Shown here in pieces: positions 18,931 to 28,115 of a stretch of 64,000 nt of DNA. The DNA is from an uncultured Candidatus Poseidoniales archaeon (GTDB lineage Archaea; Thermoplasmatota; Poseidoniia; Poseidoniales; Poseidoniaceae), in the NCBI GenBank assembly GCA_905182125.1, contig CAJJAV010000006.1:30760-94759 (forward strand). The letters run 5' to 3'. The notes beneath the pieces are model-generated. The model saw only the letters and a list, made by a program, of their open reading frames with translations, searched no databases and was not told the origin of the DNA. Made by a program: the position numbers and the translations under genes. Each line of letters opens with the position of its first letter. Positions within the stretch are counted from its first letter, which is position 1.

Positions 18931-21900
18931 GCTTCTGCGTCAAAAGGTCCGAGCCCGAGGGGGCTGCCTGCTGGACCGCACAGCCGAACATCGCCAGTGT
19001 AAAATGGACACGTTTGACAGGGTTCCGAGGTTTCAGAATCAAGACGCTCTGGCTCATCCAGTGTTTCGGGAACCACGGCGAGGTGACCGATCCACTCGAG
19101 TTGATCATCGAGGTCTTTTCGAGCTTTGACAAATGCTCCAGGGGACAACTGTATCATTCTCCCCGATGCTCCAACGAGCAAGGCAGGTGGAAGGATGGTT
19201 CGTTGTTCTTCAGCAGGTTTGCTCATCTCAATCGCTTCGAGCGCCATGGAATACAGTGTCAGTTGAAGGCGGTGTTCCTTCAAAAGAGCACGCTCTGCAT
19301 CAGTGGATGGTTCTGGATTGAGCACGTCACCCTTGTACTGTTGAAGCGCTGTTCCCTTGGAGGGATTGGCGGCATTAAATCCATCGCGACATCCCTTTGT
19401 TTTGAGGTCGACAATCTGGAGGAAACCTTGGTTGGATTCATTGCGAAGGGCAAGCACAAGGTCCGCCCGTCCGTCAAAAATCAAGGTCAGCGCTTCGATC
19501 GTGGCATGGTTGATTGGTTCGACGACATCGAACGTAGTTCGCTTCAAACCATCGACATCAACGCTGTGAGAATGGTAGAAAGGCAATTCTGTCCGCAGAC
19601 CCTCAACCGTGAGTCCGAAGTGGGTTTCACCTGCTGCTAATTTTCCAAGCAGACCCTCTCGGACGAGCGCCCCAAGTTCGACTAAACGTTCACCTGCTCG
19701 TTTGGCGACGTGGCTTGAGGCATCCTTTCCTTGTCGAATATACCCCTCTTCGGCAAGGACAACATCGATCATGGCCTCGTCATCAAGCCCGTCTTTCCCT
19801 TCAAACTGCCAGGCGGCAGGGAGAGGGATTGAGTGAGGCGCTGCGTGGAGTGAAGGGTTGGCCAGGCCAAGTTCCACCAAACGATGCATCATCGTTCCAA
19901 ACACAGTTGCGAGGGGATACTGGCTCGATGTTCCTTTCGATTCTTTCTTCACGCCAATCAAGTTGAGTTTTTCCGGCACCCACCCTTTGACTTCGGACAG
20001 CCAATGACGGCGATGGCAGAGGTTGCTGGTGTCCAGTCCGTGAGCAGTCATACGAACGGATTCCATGACCATGAGCGGCGGAGTTTGCGGTTGGGGTTCG
20101 ACCGGAAGGTCTTCAATCCGTTGTTCTAAGAGGCGCCAATCTTCCAAAGGCGTGCTTTTCTGACCTGCTTCAAAACAGTCTGGATGGTGATAAATTCGAA
20201 CCGATTGGATGGCATCTTCGCCCAACTTGGCGTTTTGAGAGAGTGCGAACGGGTCGAGTGTGAGGGTTGTTTTGTCGTAAGGAGGCAGGGTTTGATGGGA
20301 TAAATCCCCGGTCAACAACCAGGGTGAGTCAGCGATTTGGCCTTCGTGGGCAAGGCTTCTGAGCCCTTCAATCCACATGCCTCCCATGGTTTTCCTCGAT
20401 GCTTTGGATTCAACCTCAAGTTCACCCGACGCCGCATTGATGGTTGATGTGTTTTTGTGAGCACCGACAAGGATCAAACGGTCCCGTGCTCGTGTGAGCG
20501 CGACATAGAATGAACGTCGGCGTTCTGCTTGAGTCTGGGCTTGATCCAGTTGAAGGGTGAACTCCCAGAGTCCGTCTTGGGGTCTGGTAAGGGAGCGCCA
20601 TGGATTGATCCGCCCGGCAATAATTTGGGGCGTCACAAGCACGTTTTCTTTGGTGTTCAGTTGTGTATCCGAGGCTCCTGCTTTGAACAAGCCAGCAACA
20701 AACACCACATCGGCTTCTAACCCCTTGGCGTTGTGCACCGTCATGATTCGAACAGCCCCTCCAGCTGGAACATTTGTTGCCGAGGGGCCTTTTTGGCGCA
20801 ACCGTTGAAGTTCACACATCCGTTCATGGATCGCTGCTGCTTCATGGCCGAGTTCATTGCCAATCGAAGCCGCTAAACTGTACCACGCCTCTGCATTTTG
20901 CCGATCTGTGTCCTCTGGGAAAGCAACGAGTAAATCTGAATGGTCAAGCACCGCATCGACGACTTCATACAGCGCTCCTTTCCGAACAAGGCGACCTAGA
21001 TGAGCCACTAAGGTAGCGATGTTCTTGTTCGGTGCATGGTGTTCCAGATGGTTCCACCAATCGCTTTCTGGTGCTTGTTCCATCATGGTCTGGATTTGGC
21101 CATCAGTAAAACCGAGCACTGGTGAGCGGGCAATACCGAGCACGGCCGCCCTCGAACCAGGGTTGGCAATCAGATTGAGCAAAGCCATCAAGGGTTGAAC
21201 GATTGGCCTTCCAAGCAAACTCCCTTGCCTGTCCGCAACCACAGGGATGCCTCGTTGTTGTAGACGGCGAATGAGGTCTGGAACGTGCTTCCGAGAATGA
21301 ACGAGGATCATGACATCTGAAGGATCGACGGCTGCGTCTGGGCCCTCGACGTCGCGGAACGCTCTGTCCGCTGCGCTCCATACCTGGGTGGTTTGGCCTT
21401 GAAGAAGCGCTGAAAGCCGACCAGCAATCAGTTCGTGTTCGAGATGTATGTCCTTCGATTTCTGATTTGAAAACACATCGACGGGCACCGAAAGGTCAGA
21501 AGAAACATCGCCTTCTTCTGTGCTCAACGGCATGAGCCATTCAAGGACACCGGGGGTGTTGCCTGACGGCCTGCCAGCGTCAAGGTCCTGCGCTGTAGCA
21601 TGCCATTCACCAGGTAAAAGGTGATGCCGTGGATGAAACACATCTCTGAAAATTCCATTCATGGCGTGAACAAGATTGGGTTTGGTCCTGTAGTTGCTGG
21701 TGAGATCAATGAGTCCGTGCTGCCTGAACATCTGCCTGTCCCCACCCGAGAATTCTGGTGCGTAGTCACCGGTATCGGTTCCAAGACTTACATGCGTCCA
21801 TGCCTGTGAAACAACTTCGCCTGGTGCTAACGCATCAGCCGTGATAAATGCTGAAGTCTCACCGCCCGCTCCAAGTGGTCGTGGATCCCGCCCAAAGCCC

Positions 21901-23921
21901 TCTCGACGAACTTCTGGTGGCCATCGACTTTCGTACAATTCATTCTCATTGGCAGCCATAATTGCGGCGACTGCGCGCCTCATAACGGACACCTCTGCCT
22001 GCCGGAATCTGTAGATGCTCTGTTTCATATCCCCGACGATACAAACGGTTGGATCCCAAGGGCCGAGCGGTCGTTCTGGCTCGCCGTGATGCAAAACTCT
22101 GTGGCCCCACAAGCGTGCTAGAAGGCGGAAATGGGCAGGGTTGGTGTCTTGATATTCATCGATGATGAATGCACGGTATTGCCGGCGAATGGTTTGCAGA
22201 ACGTGGTGCCTTCGTTGCAAATCCAACGCACATGCTTCGTCATCTCCTGCAAGCGTGAGCGCTCTGGAAATATGATGATCGCTCCAAGGTTCGTTGCCTA
22301 GGCCATCCAGGGCCTCAACAACGGCAACTGGATAGTCAAATCGAACCATGTCTGGGCACCGAGCAAGCAGTAAATCTGCTGCAAGGTTTTGGATGTCATC
22401 AAAATCATGCACCCCTTCATGCGCCTTCAGTTGGGCAAGAATATCTTTGCAAGCCTCGTGAACCCTCAGCAGATCCAAAAGAATCTGAGACTGTAGCGCT
22501 GCACCAACCCTCATGTTTCCAACATCGCCCATCGTTTCGGGGAGTTGGACTTCGAGTTCGGTCAAACTGTACGTGCTGCCTTCAGGAATGTAAGGGGATT
22601 CAATGGCAGGCGAAAGTAACGTGGCACTGCGGCCCATTAAGCAAATCAGCCGTCCGGTTTGAGAGTTGAGCATGTTTGACATCGTTTGACCAAGTGCTTT
22701 TGCACTTGCATTAATCGCATCTTTTTGGGCCCCAGTCACGCCTTTAGCCTTGGATTTGGGGAGCAAGCCTGGGTGCCAGCCACTGGTACTGGCTGGAGGA
22801 AGGGCGCCCTTTGGGAAGAAGGTGGTTTTTGTCCCATCTGTTTTGATTTTCCCTCCTGCTGCAATCGCCGTGTTCCAGACCCATTGCATACGAAGCAAAG
22901 GTTCCTGTCCGAAAGCATGGCGCGCCATGTGACGCAGATGGTTGAAGCGTGTTTCCGGCCCACCTGCAACCACCTGTGCGGGATCGATGTAGGATGCTGC
23001 GTGAGGCAAGTACAGGTCGATGTAATCATTTAGAAGAGCATGAAGTTCCACAGCAAAAGAATCGATGTCCTCGGCAATCGGTTGCAAAAACATCTCCAAA
23101 AACAGCTGTTCGGGGATCTGAGTGTCATGGCCAAACGGTGCCCCTAAGCGCAGTGAGTGGGCCTCAATGGCTCGCTTCGATTCCTCTACGAAGAGGGATT
23201 TGTTGAGCATGCCTGACAACACGACTGAGGCTTGCTCTTGGCCACCAAGCGCAACAGCGAGCCGGTTCCTAGCCTCGATGAAGGAGTTGACGTAGCCCAG
23301 AACACCTGCTTCTTGGGCATCATTAACGGTTCGAATTCGCCATGCTGAATGCAGGGCTTCTTCAATCAATAACGGTGCTCGTTCTTGGGCGATTTGCTCG
23401 CGGCTCGGATGGACTGCCACCAAATCCAAGTGTGGGGCAAGCAATTGTGAAAGGAAGGCGTCAATGGTTGAAATTGGTGCTTCATCAAGCGATGAAAGGA
23501 GCATTTCCACGTCGGCATCCGAACTGATTCTCGGATCAAAGATACCTGCGTCATCGCCGGTTTTGACCGGTGATTTCCGGGTCGCTGCGACCCGCGCTCT
23601 GATTCGTGCCTTCAGTTCAGAAGCGGCTTTCCTGGTGAATGTAATTGCCACGACTTCGCTTGGAAGCAAGCCTTGCCATGCCTTTCGTTCTGTCCGTTCA
23701 CGCGCCGGAGCGCGCAGTGAACCGTGCCCGCTCAAGGGCTCTCGTGGGCCATTTGGAAGGACCAATGTTGAGCGTTGAAGAGGTGAAATCAAGTGCTGGA
23801 CATAGCGCTCAGCCATCACCGTAGTCTTCCCTGTTCCTGCACCGGCATCAAGGGCGATGTGCCGGTCGATATCAAGGCCTAGGCGTTGACTGCGGTTGAA
23901 TGGGATTCGATTGTTGCTCAA
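18927..23921 (-). CDS. AddA-like UvrD-family helicase with C-terminal PD-(D/E)XK nuclease domain
   Basis: Walker A 'ALDAGAGTGKTTVMAERY', 'VVAITFTRKAASELKARI', 'AFIIDEYQDTNPAHFRLL', 'FYVALTRARDRLILVG'; nuclease 'FDGRADLVL...IVDLKTKG'; Cys pattern 'NLCHRRHW...SEPCQTCPFYTGDVRLCG'. Confidence 0.85.
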   Translation of the reverse strand: MSNNRIPFNRSQRLGLDIDRHIALDAGAGTGKTTVMAERYVQHLISPLQRSTLVLPNGPREPLSGHGSLRAPARERTERKAWQGLLPSEVVAITFTRKAASELKARIRARVAATRKSPVKTGDDAGIFDPRISSDADVEMLLSSLDEAPISTIDAFLSQLLAPHLDLVAVHPSREQIAQERAPLLIEEALHSAWRIRTVNDAQEAGVLGYVNSFIEARNRLAVALGGQEQASVVLSGMLNKSLFVEESKRAIEAHSLRLGAPFGHDTQIPEQLFLEMFLQPIAEDIDSFAVELHALLNDYIDLYLPHAASYIDPAQVVAGGPETRFNHLRHMARHAFGQEPLLRMQWVWNTAIAAGGKIKTDGTKTTFFPKGALPPASTSGWHPGLLPKSKAKGVTGAQKDAINASAKALGQTMSNMLNSQTGRLICLMGRSATLLSPAIESPYIPEGSTYSLTELEVQLPETMGDVGNMRVGAALQSQILLDLLRVHEACKDILAQLKAHEGVHDFDDIQNLAADLLLARCPDMVRFDYPVAVVEALDGLGNEPWSDHHISRALTLAGDDEACALDLQRRHHVLQTIRRQYRAFIIDEYQDTNPAHFRLLARLWGHRVLHHGEPERPLGPWDPTVCIVGDMKQSIYRFRQAEVSVMRRAVAAIMAANENELYESRWPPEVRREGFGRDPRPLGAGGETSAFITADALAPGEVVSQAWTHVSLGTDTGDYAPEFSGGDRQMFRQHGLIDLTSNYRTKPNLVHAMNGIFRDVFHPRHHLLPGEWHATAQDLDAGRPSGNTPGVLEWLMPLSTEEGDVSSDLSVPVDVFSNQKSKDIHLEHELIAGRLSALLQGQTTQVWSAADRAFRDVEGPDAAVDPSDVMILVHSRKHVPDLIRRLQQRGIPVVADRQGSLLGRPIVQPLMALLNLIANPGSRAAVLGIARSPVLGFTDGQIQTMMEQAPESDWWNHLEHHAPNKNIATLVAHLGRLVRKGALYEVVDAVLDHSDLLVAFPEDTDRQNAEAWYSLAASIGNELGHEAAAIHERMCELQRLRQKGPSATNVPAGGAVRIMTVHNAKGLEADVVFVAGLFKAGASDTQLNTKENVLVTPQIIAGRINPWRSLTRPQDGLWEFTLQLDQAQTQAERRRSFYVALTRARDRLILVGAHKNTSTINAASGELEVESKASRKTMGGMWIEGLRSLAHEGQIADSPWLLTGDLSHQTLPPYDKTTLTLDPFALSQNAKLGEDAIQSVRIYHHPDCFEAGQKSTPLEDWRLLEQRIEDLPVEPQPQTPPLMVMESVRMTAHGLDTSNLCHRRHWLSEVKGWVPEKLNLIGVKKESKGTSSQYPLATVFGTMMHRLVELGLANPSLHAAPHSIPLPAAWQFEGKDGLDDEAMIDVVLAEEGYIRQGKDASSHVAKRAGERLVELGALVREGLLGKLAAGETHFGLTVEGLRTELPFYHSHSVDVDGLKRTTFDVVEPINHATIEALTLIFDGRADLVLALRNESNQGFLQIVDLKTKGCRDGFNAANPSKGTALQQYKGDVLNPEPSTDAERALLKEHRLQLTLYSMALEAIEMSKPAEEQRTILPPALLVGASGRMIQLSPGAFVKARKDLDDQLEWIGHLAVVPETLDEPERLDSETSEPCQTCPFYTGDVRLCGPAGSPLGLGPFDAEA

Positions 23922-26900
23922 CGTGATTCACCTCCGAGGACAGAAGATGGGCAAATCGACCTGACATTACAAAAAGAACACGATGAACTTGGAACGGGGT
24001 GGATATGGCCTGAGGCGGCAGTGTCCACTGCTCGGCGAGCGGTCTGAAGCCGTTCATTCATCCATGCGCGGAACCCATTGCTCTGATAGGATTCATCATC
24101 AGAAAATCGGAACTGGTTGGCGGTTAGGAGCGTGCGTTCACCAAGCGAAAGCCCGTCGAGGTAAGGTTCGATTTCTGGATCGATTTCCACGTAGTGGGTC
24201 GATCCTTCACCGACTTCCATGACGCCGACACCAACGACTCGGTCACCGGGATGAGCAAGTTCCCAAGCCCGCGCATACAGGCCCAATTGAATTTCATTGA
24301 ACAGGGCTTTTAGGTGGCGCTTCCCGCTCTCGCCAACCTTTGGACCATTGACGGTTTTCAAATCACGAATAATCACCCAACGGCGTGCTGGCCCACTCGA
24401 TGTTGGGTTTCGAAGATTGAGAGGTGTTGTGGCATCGCCGCCGGGTAAAAGCAGGTTGTCTTTGATGGCTCTTGCTTGCAACTCTTGACTCAGAATCACT
24501 TCGTCAACCCGGTCCACATTCCCTCGAATGTTAAAGGGGCGGAGTTCGCCCGAATCATTGACTGCATCAACTTCCACAAACGATGAATCGCCGTTGGAAA
24601 CTGGCCATTCGCAGGCCAGTGGTCCTGCGTTTTCAAGTGCGTAGTCTGCTTCTAACATTCGCCAGATCCGGCCCCCTGCTACGAGCACGTTTTCACCATC
24701 GAGGTGTGCACGCCATGCTTCAGGGTCGACGCCCAGAAGATCGCGGCATCGGTGGGTGGCAATGGCATCATTTCGAGTCAGCCAAGGAACGTTTTCTTCG
24801 AGGTGGACCAAGATGGCTTGCCATCCCTGAACTGGGGCTGGACTCGGCCCGAGGTGCAAAGGCGTCGGTTGTTGTTCTGTTTCGCCACCGGTTGGAACGC
24901 CATGGGCCGCCAGAAGGGCTGCTTCAGCATCGTGAATAATCTGACCGCGTGTGCGGTGATCGATGTCTTCGAGTTCGTCTTCTTCACCTTCAGCTTGCAG
25001 ATGACCAGTCACCCAAGCTTGTCGCGGGCAAGAAAGCCAAGGCTGCAAACGGCTTGCCGACCACACCTTTCGATGGACGCCAGGTGAACGGACGCCGAGG
25101 ACATCGGGGAGGGCACCTTCGCTCAATGGCGTTGGAGGGAGAGGACGTGGGTCGATCGAAACACCCCGGCTGACTTTGTTCTTGCGCATGCCCAAATGAG
25201 GCCATACCGCTTGCTCTCGGCTGCCGATTTGGGCTTGATTGAGCGTCGGGTCGAGCGAAAGAAGGTCTGTTGAGACCAAACGATTTCGAGCATCCCATGG
25301 CATGTATTCGAGATTCTCAAGATCGTCAAACGAAGGTTGACGTTGCTTACGATCGTTCAGAACTTGTGCTTCGTACGCCATCGCCAAACCGGGCACTGCA
25401 TTGATTCGGCCGATGGCTTCGCGGTCTTCTCGCAACCCTAATCCGATGCGTTGGCGCTCATCTCTTGGCCTGTGTCCAGAGCGCAGCCCACTGACAACGC
25501 CACCGCTCGCATGCATCGTGAATGGGCGGGGTGTCAGCCAAGTGTGTTCAGGCGTCGAAGGGTCGATTTGCCACGCTCTTCGAGGATCTTCTCCACTGAT
25601 TGCTTCACTCGGCACAAATTCTGGGGCGCCTTGGTAAGACAAAAAGTCCCCATCCCGTTGCGAATCTGCTAGCCATTCAGCAAAAGGTGCTGCAGGACCA
25701 CCACCCTCCTCAAGGGTGCTGTCGAACACAACAACTGTCGAGCCTGCTTGCATCAAATGGCGCAAATGATGTCGCCCTCTGCGCACGGCTAAATCAGTGT
25801 GAAGCATACCCAATTTCAATTTGGTTGGAGCATCGAGCCAAGGCACTTTAGGGAGTTTCATCGACCAGGCATCGACATCCATGCCGACCAGTAAAATCAG
25901 ATCTGCCGAGACCCCATGCGCCTCTTCTGGCGTTAAGACACGGACATCTTTACTGGAGGCTCGTTCGCTTGGCATTTTGGTTTCTGCTACAAGGCGTTCG
26001 AGGTATTCGATGAATGCCAACCCTGCCTTAGGTGTGTCGAATTTGGCTTTCTGGAGGAGTGTTTTCGCATCATGGTGGGCTGTGGAAAGATGTTGCAGTG
26101 CTGGCAAGCTGCGGTCGTAATCACCAACCCTGTCACTTAATGCCGTCCAATCCAAGTGAGAAAGAATGTGGTTCAGCCACGCTTCCCCGGTTTTGACTAC
26201 AGCTGGAAGAGGGAGGGTGTCACCCGAGATGCATCCCGCAACACGCTCCCCAAGCGTTTCTTGATCATCGCCTTCAATGAACGGGGCCCACACTCTGGCG
26301 ACACATGCAAGCCACCACTGCGTTTCTTCAAGGGCTCGGCGGGCCTGATCTGAATCTCTGCCGAGTTGAGGTTGAGCGTTTGCTAAGGTTCGTGTCCACC
26401 GGGTGAGTGCTCCCGGCCCGCCACGAACGTGGAAACTTCGCGCCATACTTTCGAGAACCTCTGGATGAGGTTTTGGAAACCAACCTGCGACACTGGGGTG
26501 CTGTAATTCTGGCACCCCACCGTTGAGGAGGGGCAAGGCTTGATGCGACGTTAGACCACGTAGTTGGGGCATGGACCATGCTTCTGCACCGACGCCCAAT
26601 CGTAGAAGTCGTGTCAAATGATTGATGCCTGGTACCGCATTCAAAGACTCTGTTCCTCGGCCCAAATTCACTCCAAGTTCTAACAACCGGGACCGCCAGA
26701 GATCGATTGTTGATGTTGCTTGGCCGTCGATGATCAAAATTGACCCTTTGTTGGTGGCTTTGAAATGCCGCACGAGGTCGATGGCCGCGTCCAATGCATG
26801 CATTCGTTGGTGCAGTTGCACCCTGTGGATGTCAGGTTTCGAGGCGGTGTCGTTGTTTGCTGCGCTCGCAGAAGTGTGGACGCTGTGATGTGGCACCCAC

Positions 26901-27655
26901 GACGGGAGGTCTTCTTGCCCGACGTAAGGTACATCCTCAATGTAGGTGCCGTGGTGCCCAAGACGGAACGAACCAGGATTGCATAGTTGATGAATTGGGC
27001 GATGCATCGAAAGCGCACGGAGCAAGCTGATCTCGGTTTCAGTGTAATCTGGTGCGGCGTCCAAAATCAAAATGCCATCGACATCGTTCAAGGTAAAGGG
27101 GGTTGTGGCTGTTTCTAAGGCCTTGACCAAGGAGGACTCAACCAAAGAGGGGTGAGTCCCCTCTAATCGTTTTCCCACCTCTCGAAGAACGCGGTCCAGT
27201 TCTCTCGCCCCTGGATCTTCTTCCCACGTCCAAGGGTGATCAAGGTCCATCAGCGCCCGATGAAGGGACAGGATTCGCTCCGTATTGTAGGGCCTCCACA
27301 CTCTGTTTTGTTTCGTGGGAGCGAACAGCAAGGGCAAGTCTCCTCGTTCCGCTGCTTGCTTGGTGAGTTCGTGAACTACATTGAACAACGTTGGACCGTC
27401 TTGTAATTTACGAGGTCGTTTCAAATCGAGATGGACAAGGTCGACCAGTCGCGTCAGCGTAAGATGGTGGGTCGTATCGACGGGTAGCCCGTGGCCAGAA
27501 AGCAAACTAAGAGCTTGGCTTCGAGCTTCTTCATTCGGATAGAGGACAAGAAGGGCGTGCCCCTCTCGTGCCAGAAGAGCATCCTTCAACCACACGGGGA
27601 AGTGCTCGCCAACGGGCTGCACTTCGATGGTGATGGGAGGTTGTTCTCGATTCAT
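23918..27655 (-). CDS. AddB-like nuclease subunit, C-terminal PD-(D/E)XK domain with Fe-S-type cysteines
   Basis: 'SRLQPWLSCPRQAWVTGHL', 'RGNVDRVDEV...VIIRDLKTVNG', 'NEIQLGLYARAW', 'CSFCNVRSICPSS'. ATG/stop overlap with the addA-like gene. Confidence 0.75.
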   Translation of the reverse strand: MNREQPPITIEVQPVGEHFPVWLKDALLAREGHALLVLYPNEEARSQALSLLSGHGLPVDTTHHLTLTRLVDLVHLDLKRPRKLQDGPTLFNVVHELTKQAAERGDLPLLFAPTKQNRVWRPYNTERILSLHRALMDLDHPWTWEEDPGARELDRVLREVGKRLEGTHPSLVESSLVKALETATTPFTLNDVDGILILDAAPDYTETEISLLRALSMHRPIHQLCNPGSFRLGHHGTYIEDVPYVGQEDLPSWVPHHSVHTSASAANNDTASKPDIHRVQLHQRMHALDAAIDLVRHFKATNKGSILIIDGQATSTIDLWRSRLLELGVNLGRGTESLNAVPGINHLTRLLRLGVGAEAWSMPQLRGLTSHQALPLLNGGVPELQHPSVAGWFPKPHPEVLESMARSFHVRGGPGALTRWTRTLANAQPQLGRDSDQARRALEETQWWLACVARVWAPFIEGDDQETLGERVAGCISGDTLPLPAVVKTGEAWLNHILSHLDWTALSDRVGDYDRSLPALQHLSTAHHDAKTLLQKAKFDTPKAGLAFIEYLERLVAETKMPSERASSKDVRVLTPEEAHGVSADLILLVGMDVDAWSMKLPKVPWLDAPTKLKLGMLHTDLAVRRGRHHLRHLMQAGSTVVVFDSTLEEGGGPAAPFAEWLADSQRDGDFLSYQGAPEFVPSEAISGEDPRRAWQIDPSTPEHTWLTPRPFTMHASGGVVSGLRSGHRPRDERQRIGLGLREDREAIGRINAVPGLAMAYEAQVLNDRKQRQPSFDDLENLEYMPWDARNRLVSTDLLSLDPTLNQAQIGSREQAVWPHLGMRKNKVSRGVSIDPRPLPPTPLSEGALPDVLGVRSPGVHRKVWSASRLQPWLSCPRQAWVTGHLQAEGEEDELEDIDHRTRGQIIHDAEAALLAAHGVPTGGETEQQPTPLHLGPSPAPVQGWQAILVHLEENVPWLTRNDAIATHRCRDLLGVDPEAWRAHLDGENVLVAGGRIWRMLEADYALENAGPLACEWPVSNGDSSFVEVDAVNDSGELRPFNIRGNVDRVDEVILSQELQARAIKDNLLLPGGDATTPLNLRNPTSSGPARRWVIIRDLKTVNGPKVGESGKRHLKALFNEIQLGLYARAWELAHPGDRVVGVGVMEVGEGSTHYVEIDPEIEPYLDGLSLGERTLLTANQFRFSDDESYQSNGFRAWMNERLQTARRAVDTAASGHIHPVPSSSCSFCNVRSICPSSVLGGESR

Positions 27656-27702
27656 GACCCGCCCTCTTCACACCAATACGGTCGAGGGTTTTTGAGGAAC
27701 AC

Positions 27703-27772
27703 GGTGAAAGTCGTTCGTATCCGGTGTTCCATCTTTCGTTTTCTGCAAAGTGGTGAAAGCGTTTCTATCCGG
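27703..27772. repeat. Imperfect direct repeat pair GGTGAAAG-N6/7-TATCCGG (27703-27724 and 27752-27772)
   Basis: ggtgaaagtcgttcgtatccgg and ggtgaaagcgtttctatccgg, about 49 bp apart, 50-120 bp upstream of the addB-like start codon. Confidence 0.65.
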
Positions 27773-27880
27773 AAGGAGAGGGGTTTTGGCTGTGCCCTTA
27801 CACCCGTACCTGTTCTGGAAAGAGCCTGTTTGATCGGGTGAACCACCGTTGCAGGACTTACCGTTGTGGTCTGCCTTCGG

Positions 27881-27894
27881 CCACTTATATAGTG
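27881..27894 (+). promoter_or_regulatory. Candidate archaeal TATA element inside an interrupted palindrome CACT-TATAT-AGTG
   Basis: 'ggccacttatatagtgttg' in the long intergenic region upstream of the TFB-like gene. Confidence 0.4.
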
Positions 27895-28115
27895 TTGAAA
27901 GGAGTAATGTTGTGAAGGCGTGTGGGAAAGTGCACAAGGTTTATTCTTGTTTGCTATAAAATACTCTTGTTGACCGAAAACTTTATCGGCTTCGGCGTGT
28001 AGAAGATAATGTATGCAGTGCAAACCGGAGTCTCATGGGCCTTTTTTAGGGACACCAAAGTTTCGACGATCGGCCTTTGCACCCGCAGAACAAACAAAAA
28101 GGAATGGTGATATGA

